64,000 bases of DNA, taken from NCBI RefSeq assembly GCF_025971955.1, contig NZ_JAPDMX010000012.1:124001-188000 (forward strand), read 5' to 3'. Of the stretch, positions 57,552 through 64,000 are shown piece after piece. The stretch comes from Shewanella subflava. GTDB taxonomy: Bacteria; Pseudomonadota; Gammaproteobacteria; Enterobacterales; Shewanellaceae. How positions within the stretch are numbered: the first letter of the stretch is position 1; the number at the start of each line of letters is the position of its first letter. Made by a program: the position numbers and the translations under genes. A model generated the notes under the pieces. The model was not told where the DNA came from and made no database searches. It saw nothing but the letters and a program-made list of their open reading frames with translations.

Positions 57552-58310
57552 ATGTTTGTTCCCCTAACTCGCCTTTCAAATTGCACATTCGTTTTTCTCA
57601 CTCTTTGCTTAACGCTAAGCTTTAGCACCCAAGCCATTGAAGAGTCCACCGTTCAAAGCAACCACCAACATCGTGATACATTACCGACCAGTATGGGGCT
57701 GCATGGCATGCTGTTATTTGGCAGCGAAGATGGTTTATTTGCTTCTCATTTACCTATGTATCACGCACCACATAATGCTCAAGTGGTGTTCAAACTGCAT
57801 TTTGAAGATGCTGCCATTCAAACAAAAGTGACTCAAGCGTTAGTTGCCACTCGCGCGAATCCTATTTGGACTATCGTGCCGCAAAAATTCGATTTAGCCA
57901 GATTAGCGCCAGATAATCACAATCCACTCACTACTTTCAATGTTGATATTGTTGAAGGACATTTTGAGCGTGGTGGTAATCCTCGCTGGCATAATCAAAC
58001 TTTGATTGTTGACAAAATACTGATCTTCACGCCATTAGATATGCGTGAAGGGTTAACTAAACCGACTCATTTACACTATCAACTGATTCGTTCAACCACA
58101 GAAGACACAACACAGTTTTTAGTTAAAAAACTGAATGTTAGGCCAGATGCCGACCATATTATTAAGCTAAGCAACCTTAATGATAGCTTACCCCATATCG
58201 TAAGCTTTACTGCAGACAGTCGCCCCTATAGCGACGTGGAACAAATAAAAACGCAACTTAACGTGAGTAATGTAAAACCACTTTATCTTGAGCTAAATGA
58301 GTTGCAGTAA
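57552..58310 (+). CDS. Conserved-looking exported protein of unknown function
   Basis: A 252-residue protein with a signal peptide (NCTFVFLTLCLTLSFSTQA, cleavage after TQA). The mature part contains HGMLLFGSEDGLFASHLPMY and MYHAPHNAQVVFKLHFEDAA, rich in histidine and aromatic residues. I recognise no family, but the opening segment is distinctive. A strong AGGAG ribosome site supports the start. The stop overlaps the start of the amidotransferase gene by one base, so the two are translationally coupled, an odd pairing of an exported and a cytoplasmic protein. Confidence 0.7.
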   Translation: MFVPLTRLSNCTFVFLTLCLTLSFSTQAIEESTVQSNHQHRDTLPTSMGLHGMLLFGSEDGLFASHLPMYHAPHNAQVVFKLHFEDAAIQTKVTQALVATRANPIWTIVPQKFDLARLAPDNHNPLTTFNVDIVEGHFERGGNPRWHNQTLIVDKILIFTPLDMREGLTKPTHLHYQLIRSTTEDTTQFLVKKLNVRPDADHIIKLSNLNDSLPHIVSFTADSRPYSDVEQIKTQLNVSNVKPLYLELNELQ

Positions 58311-58969
58311 TGTATAAAAAAATACTGGTTATTCAACATCACCCTGCTGAAGGCCCCGGGAGAATTGCCTACTGGGCCGCTGATAACAATGTTCAATTAA
58401 CTTGCGTGTTGGCATCAGAAGTATTTGCACAAACGCCGAATATATTAAGCACTGGGTGTGATGGCATTATTATTTTGGGTGGGCCTATGAATGTGGTGGA
58501 TAACCCCAATTGGATGCAACGCGAGCGTGAGTTTATTCAGCAAATGATTCAGTCCAAGTTACCGCTATTAGCAATCTGCTTAGGCGCCCAACTGGTCGCG
58601 ACTGAACTTGGCGCAGCGGTAATAGGCCTAAAACAAGCTGAGCATGGTTGGTTGCCCATTCAGTTACAAAATGGGGGCACAATGCAAGTCCCCCAATGGC
58701 ATGAGCAACGGTTCGTATTCAGCAATGATGTGCTGGCCCAACATAAGCTAGTGATTGAAGCGAGTTCAGCGTTATGTGAACAACAGGTTTATCGTAACGG
58801 TCATCTATTAGGATTACAGTTTCATCCAGAATGGGACGAACCACAAATGAATCTATTGCGCGGTGCTTTTGGTAATGACTGCCCATTTTCTGAGGGTGAA
58901 AACACCATTGAAGCGCAACGTTTTTTACAGTTATGGCTCAATTCACAACTCACATGGCTGTTTAGTTAA
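58310..58969 (+). CDS. Class I glutamine amidotransferase-like protein
   Basis: A 219-residue stand-alone protein of the class I glutamine amidotransferase (GATase1) family, like those related to GMP synthase. The nucleophile elbow LLAICLGAQLVA contains the catalytic cysteine, and the His-Glu pair is in LGLQFHPEWDEPQ. GGPMNVVDNPNW is typical of the unattached subtype. Such proteins may transfer or hydrolyse the glutamine amide or modify small amines; the substrate is unknown. It follows the exported protein gene with a one-base overlap. Confidence 0.88.
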   Translation: MYKKILVIQHHPAEGPGRIAYWAADNNVQLTCVLASEVFAQTPNILSTGCDGIIILGGPMNVVDNPNWMQREREFIQQMIQSKLPLLAICLGAQLVATELGAAVIGLKQAEHGWLPIQLQNGGTMQVPQWHEQRFVFSNDVLAQHKLVIEASSALCEQQVYRNGHLLGLQFHPEWDEPQMNLLRGAFGNDCPFSEGENTIEAQRFLQLWLNSQLTWLFS

Positions 58970-59014
58970 ACTGGGCTCAAATAAACTACAGGGAACCATG
59001 TGTAATCAGTGATT

Positions 59015-59050
59015 CAAATGCCGTTTAAATTGATGCTTAAACGGCATTTG
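59015..59050. terminator. Bidirectional terminator hairpin
   Basis: Fourteen-base stem, CAAATGCCGTTTAA (59015-59028) with TTAAACGGCATTTG (59037-59050), between the convergent amidotransferase and regulator genes. T-runs are weak on either side. Confidence 0.7.
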
Positions 59051-59069
59051 AGTGTTCACAGTGTTTGAG

Positions 59070-60599
59070 TTAATTATCTTCACATAAATTTTTGCCTGCG
59101 GCATAGCAACTCGGCTGTCTTGGGCATACGGCACCGCGCGAGCAAATTAACCGAGCATCATTTTTAATGCCACGTTCTATCCAATTAATATTGAGGATTT
59201 TGGCCACACTGGTAAGGTCTTTTTTAATGTGCTTAGGAATAACAATCGAGCCACCATTAGAGGCACAAGCCTGTTTTAAATCATTGGCAATCGACAGTGA
59301 ATCTTTACCCTGAGCGTCAATAGCGGGGTTTAAATCAATGCCAGCGCATAGCACATGGGGGTTACCTGCAGAGTCTTCTACCTTGATAGATTCGCAACAA
59401 TAAATACGCGGCTGGTTGCCCACATTCAGGATTGAAATTTGTGCCGAAGTTCCCGATGACGGCTCGTTGATCATCCTAAATACCGCCCAGTGCTGGCATG
59501 GGTCTTCCACTAAACGCATATTGCCCCATGGCAGCGGGATCCCGTTACCACGATAAACCGCTTTGAGTTTACCGGGCGCATAGGCATCAAAGAAATGCCA
59601 ATGTGGATAAGGTGACACAACCGTCATACGGCGCATGGCTACCGATGCCGATACCTGTAACTGCTTGTGAACACTAATTTCATAACCATGGCGGTCAAGT
59701 AGTTGTCTAAAAGGCACTTTAGGGCACAATAAGGCTCCAGCAAAAAAGCTCGATTCAAAATCGCGCCAAGCATGCAAAATATCTTGAGCATTTAAGGTGT
59801 TTGATTGTGGAATACTATTATCATCCCCCTCCTCTTTACGACCAGAGGTCATTACTGACTTTAAGCCATCTTTATTGTGCAATACACAATGACCAATATG
59901 CACTGCTAAATCATATTTCAAACGGTGAGGACGATTTTTTAGGGTGTTGTTTAAATAAATAGTACTAGGTGGCTCAAAAAAAGAGGTTACTAATTGGCGA
60001 GAACTGGCGCCCATTTCATCACGTATTTCTTGCGGTGTGCGGTCAATCCATTTAATGACTAAGCCCATTCTCGCGGCAATAGTGAGCATGTCGTCGGCCA
60101 TTAATGGCATACGCTTTAAACCCACATCTTCAGCGGCACGCTCTAAATCCGGAAAGTGATTTTGATGATGTTCTTGATGTGCGCGGATCAACAAATGAGC
60201 AAATTGTCTCCCCGAGGTCCCCGTTTGTGACAGCATTTCAGGGATCGCAATTTGTAAAATATCATTAGAAAATAAAAAGCTTGGTTCAAGCGGCATACCG
60301 CTGATCCCGCCTTTACTGCCTTTTTCAGGCGTAATGGCATGCTCTTCGGGCACATCATCAAGAAACCATTCAACTTCTTTTTGAAAAACTGCAGCGATAA
60401 CGGCCAACATATCCGCACTTGGCACCCGTTTTCCACGCTCAATCATAGATAAGTATGACACCGAAGGTGAATTGCTTGAGTCCACTCGCATGCAACGAGC
60501 AGAGAGATCTTCCATGGTTAAGTTATTGCGTTTACGCAAGTTTCTTATCTTTGTGCCCAAAAAATGGGTCTTTCGCATCAAGCTTTTTTCATTTCTCAT
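59070..60599 (-). CDS. ScfR/RamB-type XRE regulator
   Basis: A 509-residue regulator. Residues about 10-70 form an XRE helix-turn-helix (FLGTKIRNLRKRNNLTMEDL, then YLSMIERGKRVPSADMLAVI). The middle keeps the outline of an M78-type peptidase-like fold, but the metal motif HExxH is changed (LAVHIGHCVLH lacks the HE pair), so it is non-catalytic. The C-terminus is the short-chain acyl regulator type, with a cysteine cluster (CSRGAVCPRQPSC...NLC) near the end that could hold an iron-sulfur centre. Such proteins (RamB, PrpR) control acetate and propionate use and the glyoxylate shunt. It is divergent from a malate-synthase-G-like gene. Confidence 0.8.
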   Translation of the reverse strand: MRNEKSLMRKTHFLGTKIRNLRKRNNLTMEDLSARCMRVDSSNSPSVSYLSMIERGKRVPSADMLAVIAAVFQKEVEWFLDDVPEEHAITPEKGSKGGISGMPLEPSFLFSNDILQIAIPEMLSQTGTSGRQFAHLLIRAHQEHHQNHFPDLERAAEDVGLKRMPLMADDMLTIAARMGLVIKWIDRTPQEIRDEMGASSRQLVTSFFEPPSTIYLNNTLKNRPHRLKYDLAVHIGHCVLHNKDGLKSVMTSGRKEEGDDNSIPQSNTLNAQDILHAWRDFESSFFAGALLCPKVPFRQLLDRHGYEISVHKQLQVSASVAMRRMTVVSPYPHWHFFDAYAPGKLKAVYRGNGIPLPWGNMRLVEDPCQHWAVFRMINEPSSGTSAQISILNVGNQPRIYCCESIKVEDSAGNPHVLCAGIDLNPAIDAQGKDSLSIANDLKQACASNGGSIVIPKHIKKDLTSVAKILNINWIERGIKNDARLICSRGAVCPRQPSCYAAGKNLCEDN

Positions 60600-60756
60600 T
60601 TTGTATAATTCACACTGTAAAATTTTTATTGTGAAATTGTTTGTAAAAATAGCATAGACTAAAAATCAAGCTATGAACAAGGCTTAATTCAAAACCATTT
60701 TGAATGACTATAAATAAATTAATCTGACCTACTATTGAAAAGAAGAGGATAAGGCT

Positions 60757-61275
60757 ATGAATATGTCTACTCAAGCAAGCACCAAAGTAACCCAGAACCT
60801 TAACCACTTCATTGGTGAGCAATTTGTGGCAACAACCAATAAATTAGATCGCTCTATCAATGCGAAAGAATTATTAGATGCCCAGTTTCCATTAGCAACA
60901 GGCTCACATCAAGATGTGACTAGCTATGTTGTTTATTACACTCACCTTTTAGCATTCTTAAAAGATGGCACTCAATGTGGCTTACAGAACCCTTGTCAAT
61001 TTGTGGCATTAACAGGCCATAAGAGTGAGCCTTCATCTGTGGTATTAAAAAATAATGATACCCATGTCGAAATTTGTTTTGATCGTCAAGGCGAAATGGG
61101 TAGCCATGATTTAGCCAACATTGAAGACATTCAAATTGAAATGCCAATTAAAAACCTACCAACACCTTACAAACAGTGGATCAGCTTATTACATTCAAGC
61201 TGTAAGCCAACAGAAGGTCGTTGCAAAGTGTTCACAGCTAAAGATGGTAGCGATTACGCAATGCATCAGCGCTAA
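60757..61275 (+). CDS. Stand-alone malate synthase G-like domain protein
   Basis: A 172-residue protein. From about residue 45 it aligns with the insertion domain of malate synthase G as I remember E. coli GlcB: FPLATGSHQDVTSYVV against LPLENGSYQDVVAFKV; CQFVALTGH...VVLKNNDTHVEICFD against AQFVGYRGD...ILLKNNGLHIELQID; and VFTAKDGSDYAMH against HYTAADGSEISLH. The catalytic stretch with the aspartate-rich loop that lies between these parts in the enzyme is missing, and the barrel is absent, so it cannot be a synthase. AGAGGA and AAGG precede the ATG. It is divergent from the ScfR-type regulator. A regulatory or ligand-binding role is possible. Confidence 0.7.
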   Translation: MNMSTQASTKVTQNLNHFIGEQFVATTNKLDRSINAKELLDAQFPLATGSHQDVTSYVVYYTHLLAFLKDGTQCGLQNPCQFVALTGHKSEPSSVVLKNNDTHVEICFDRQGEMGSHDLANIEDIQIEMPIKNLPTPYKQWISLLHSSCKPTEGRCKVFTAKDGSDYAMHQR

Positions 61276-61585
61276 GTTCAAAAATGAATGCTGAAAATAG
61301 AAAAGCCAGTAGGTTCAACCACTGGCTTTTTTAATGCGATAAAATGCCAATCAGCTCAGCTTAGGTCAGGTTTTATTTGTATATTTAACCTCACTATTTT
61401 GCGTATTTTGTGCTGCTTTATCGCTTATTTTATCTCCTCGTGGGTTAATAGATGGCAGAAAAAGATTTAAGCACAAGGGCTGGTTGCTCATTGCTGGCAT
61501 AAAAATGTGTTAACGCGTGGCAAACCTTGACGTTAAACATCGTTTGATAAGGCTCAAATTGCTACAATAGCGCACTGCTTTTTAA
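61276..61585 (+). other. Intergenic region with terminator
   Basis: About 310 bases. AAAAGCCAGT (61301-61310) pairs with ACTGGCTTTT (61321-61330) and is followed by T residues, giving a strong terminator for the malate-synthase-like gene. The remainder holds no supported gene and should contain the promoter of the YeiH-like gene. Confidence 0.85.
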
Positions 61586-62533
61586 ATGAGTTCCCTCATG
61601 CTCAACTCAGCTGTTAAAAATTATAAATTATGGCTATTCATTTTAATGGGCCTGTTTTGCTTAACACCGTTGATATCCTCTCCAGTGGCTTTACTTATGG
61701 GGTTTACCCTTGCCAGCATTGGGCTTGTGCCTGACAATATTGACCTTGGTAAATGGACCAAAAAATTACTCGCCTATTCAATTGTTGGCCTTGGTTTTGG
61801 CATCAACCTGCCTGAAGCCATTGCGGCCAGTAGCAGTAATCTTGGGTTAATTGTCGGGTCTATCTTTTTTACATTGATTTTGGGCTATGGCTTAACCCGA
61901 ATAATGGGACTTGAAAGTAAAACTGGGCATTTGATCAGTTGCGGTACCGCTATTTGTGGTGGCAGTGCGATAGCTGCGGTTGCACCGGCCATTAATGCCA
62001 AAAATGAACAAATAGCGGTGTCATTAGCCTGCGTGTTTTTACTCAATTCAATTGCACTTTTCGTTTTCCCAACCATAGGCCATGCATTGCAATTATCGCA
62101 ATACGATTTTGGCGTGTGGAGTGCGATTGCTATTCACGACACTTCTTCTGTGGTTGGCGCAGCATCTGCTTATGGTGATGAAGCGTTGAAAACCGCAACG
62201 ACTGTAAAATTAGCCCGTGCACTGTGGATTATTCCTGTAGCACTATTAAGTGCGTTTGCATTTGGTGGCGATAAAAGCAAAATCACCATACCATTTTTTA
62301 TTATCTTTTATTGTGTGGCAATCTTAACGGCTTATTTGCTGCCGCAAGGTCAGCCGCTATACAGCCTCCTATTTAGTGTTTCTAAGCAGGTGTTGGTGCT
62401 GTGCCTATTTTTAATTGGGGCAGCCATTACGGTAAAAAAAATGCGCGCAAATGGGCCTAAGCCACTGTTATTAGGTGTGCTACTATGGTGCGCTATTGGT
62501 GGGATATCATTGCTTTATATTGTGAATGTTTAA
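61586..62533 (+). CDS. YeiH-family membrane protein, putative sulfate exporter
   Basis: A 315-residue inner membrane protein with about ten helices, of the UPF0324/YeiH group predicted to export sulfate. The family motif [17 protein letters not shown] and the segment [16 protein letters not shown] are clear. Length is typical. The ATG at 61598 is an equally possible start; neither has a good ribosome site. It is convergent with a small minus-strand membrane peptide gene, with a hairpin between them. Confidence 0.9.
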   Translation: MSSLMLNSAVKNYKLWLFILMGLFCLTPLISSPVALLMGFTLASIGLVPDNIDLGKWTKKLLAYSIVGLGFGINLPEAIAASSSNLGLIVGSIFFTLILGYGLTRIMGLESKTGHLISCGTAICGGSAIAAVAPAINAKNEQIAVSLACVFLLNSIALFVFPTIGHALQLSQYDFGVWSAIAIHDTSSVVGAASAYGDEALKTATTVKLARALWIIPVALLSAFAFGGDKSKITIPFFIIFYCVAILTAYLLPQGQPLYSLLFSVSKQVLVLCLFLIGAAITVKKMRANGPKPLLLGVLLWCAIGGISLLYIVNV

Positions 62534-62545
62534 CCGTTACTTAAA

Positions 62546-62565
62546 GCGGTGACATTACTCACCGC
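62546..62565. terminator. Hairpin between convergent genes
   Basis: GCGGTGA (62546-62552) pairs with TCACCGC (62559-62565); flanking bases extend the stem with one bulge. It lies past the YeiH-like stop and overlaps the last codons of the convergent small gene. Confidence 0.6.
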
Positions 62566-62752
62566 TTAAGTGGCAATCGTGCTGCTTGATGTCAGGCTTT
62601 GATAACGCAAGCCAAATAAGACTGGCAAAGGTCACTAGCTCGATTAACGCACGAGTTAATCCAGAGGTTTGCACAGAGGCAACTACCGCAATAATACACA
62701 GGGTAATAATTATCGAGGTTTTTAATTTACGAGATAACCATAATTGTGCCAT
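62555..62752 (-). CDS. Small two-helix membrane protein
   Basis: A 65-residue protein with two hydrophobic segments, LKTSIIITLCIIAVVASVQT and LTRALIELVTFASLIWLAL, separated by a short loop, ending in an acidic/polar tail. The ribosome site is strong (GGAGGGG immediately before the ATG), which supports a real gene. I recognise no family. It converges on the YeiH-like gene. Confidence 0.65.
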   Translation of the reverse strand: MAQLWLSRKLKTSIIITLCIIAVVASVQTSGLTRALIELVTFASLIWLALSKPDIKQHDCHLSGE

Positions 62753-62960
62753 TTCCCCTCCAGATAATCGTCAATATTGAAATGATATTATCGAAGCAGC
62801 AGGCAATTTTACGCCAATATCAATTTTAACTATGTCATAACTGATTACAGAACTTTGTCGATACAGACCGATAGTCATCAGTCATACCCATCACAATTAA
62901 TAAGTGATCAAAATAGCGTATTTTAGCAAGCTAGAAGCAACAGTCATTGATATAGAGGGG

Positions 62961-64000
62961 TTAATAAAAAGGGCTCGGGTCGACATCTAAGCTGCTGGGT
63001 GAAATACCACGTTCAATATTCACTTCGGCTTTTAATAAATCTACCATCACGACTTCGGTATAACGTCGGTGCTTTAAAGAATAAAAACACTTCACTATCG
63101 GGTGTAATGCGTCGCGATTTTTAGCTTCCCACACAATACCGACACGCTCATCGGATAACTGTACTAATGAACCAACCGGATACACACCGATGCAACGAAT
63201 AAATTCATACACCAAAGACTGATCTAAATGAAATGGGGTTAAACTGATAAGAATTTTAAATGCCGCCGCCGGGCTCATGGCTTCTTTATAGCAACGCGTA
63301 GCTGTTAAGGCATCAAAAATATCGACGATACAGCTCATTCTTCCGTGAATGGGGATTTCATCGCCCTTAAGGCCTTTAGGGTATCCTCTGCCGTCTAATT
63401 TTTCATGGTGCATTAAACACACATCTTTACTTATCTGCGATATCCCCTGGGTATCTTCCATAATTTCAATTGCATAGGTTTGATGCAATTTCATGTGCTC
63501 AAATTCTTCTGGGGTTAACTTTCCGGGTTTATGCAAAATTTTATTGTCAACTTTCACTTTGCCTATGTCATGCAAAATCCCGCCCACAGCCATTTGCCGA
63601 AGCACATCAATATCTAACTTCAAATGTTTACCAAAAGTAACCAGTAAGAAAGCCACGTTAATTGAGTGCTCAAGCAAATAAGCATCTTTGGTGCGTAATG
63701 CCGAAATACATTTAAACGCGTCGGCATCGTCCATTACCGATTCAAGCATTTTGTCAGCTACCGCTTCAAAAGGTGCAACTTCTACCGCTTTGCCCTCAAA
63801 GGTTTCTGACAACACTTTCTTGATTAAACCCTTCGCTTCATTCAATAACTGCTTGGCTTGTTTTTGCTGAGTATCACGGCTGAGGCTGGCTTTTTTTGCA
63901 AGTGGTTTTCCAGGCACTTCCTGTGGGGCCATTTTTTTTAAACCACAAGAGTCCGATGAGTGATCTATATCCACCCAAACATGTTTGATATTATTTTTAA
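62961..64000 (-). CDS. HD-GYP c-di-GMP phosphodiesterase, 5' end outside window
   Basis: A partial gene: the reading frame continues past position 64000, and residues before the GTG at 63974 (KHVWVDID) look like the end of an N-terminal DUF3391-type segment common in HD-GYP proteins. The true start is therefore beyond the window. The visible part has a helical linker, the HD motif GGILHDIGKVKVD, the conserved LMHHEKLDGRGYP with the GYP triad, and the later segment IVDIFDALTATRCYKEAMSP. It degrades c-di-GMP, often to GMP, in the cytoplasm. Confidence 0.93.
   Translation of the reverse strand, partial: KNNIKHVWVDIDHSSDSCGLKKMAPQEVPGKPLAKKASLSRDTQQKQAKQLLNEAKGLIKKVLSETFEGKAVEVAPFEAVADKMLESVMDDADAFKCISALRTKDAYLLEHSINVAFLLVTFGKHLKLDIDVLRQMAVGGILHDIGKVKVDNKILHKPGKLTPEEFEHMKLHQTYAIEIMEDTQGISQISKDVCLMHHEKLDGRGYPKGLKGDEIPIHGRMSCIVDIFDALTATRCYKEAMSPAAAFKILISLTPFHLDQSLVYEFIRCIGVYPVGSLVQLSDERVGIVWEAKNRDALHPIVKCFYSLKHRRYTEVVMVDLLKAEVNIERGISPSSLDVDPSPFY

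Overview
The window reads as ordinary chromosome of a marine gammaproteobacterium, most probably Shewanella. The signs are a Kdo kinase (kdkA) convergent with waaA, a combined tungstate-uptake and molybdopterin operon, a Tat-exported split-Soret-type dihaem cytochrome, many signalling proteins, and AT-rich spacers between compact operons. No rRNA, tRNA, CRISPR array, prophage or insertion sequence was seen. One MITE-like palindromic element is present. The window ends inside an HD-GYP gene that reads in from beyond position 64000.

Layout, 0-11 kb: a TonB-dependent receptor, a YfcC-type permease and an isoaspartyl dipeptidase form a likely dipeptide-scavenging set. It is followed by a MarR regulator, a chemoreceptor gene broken by a one-base frameshift, and a fusion of a PTS EIIC membrane domain to a c-di-GMP phosphodiesterase (EAL). 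11-22 kb: threonine catabolism (tdh-kbl), a TetR regulator, LPS core genes (waaA, kdkA, two glycosyltransferases), coaD, a Wzi-like outer membrane protein and mutM. 22-33 kb: a minus-strand operon tupA-tupB-tupC-mobA-mobB/moeA-moaA-(hypothetical) for tungstate/molybdate uptake and molybdopterin synthesis, divergent from an NtrC-type two-component pair.

33-43 kb: a GNAT protein; yhhQ (queuosine precursor transporter) behind a 37-nt preQ1-I riboswitch; an RND efflux operon with a divergent TetR gene and an array of palindromic operator-like sites; a Tag-like glycosylase; a thioesterase; ribB under an FMN riboswitch; and a PilZ protein. 43-54 kb: prlC, a small outer membrane barrel, gor, and a redox island holding a lipoprotein and the dihaem cytochrome. 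That island is divergent from a ToxR/ToxS-like membrane regulator pair, with a near-consensus CRP site between them. A shortened AAE-type transporter follows.

54-64 kb: a LysR regulator, small exported proteins, a CYTH protein, a two-gene operon (exported protein plus glutamine amidotransferase) with a hairpin-rich leader, and an ScfR/RamB-type regulator. The regulator is divergent from a 172-residue protein that looks like the insertion domain of malate synthase G without its catalytic segment. Then come a YeiH-type membrane protein, a two-helix membrane peptide and the HD-GYP protein.

The observations most worth following are the stand-alone malate-synthase-G-like domain beside an ScfR regulator, the EIIC-EAL fusion, the preQ1-I riboswitch, the cytochrome/ToxRS-like/CRP island, and the isoaspartyl dipeptidase lacking the first histidine of its HxH metal motif. 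All family assignments come from motifs recognised by eye; no database search was possible.
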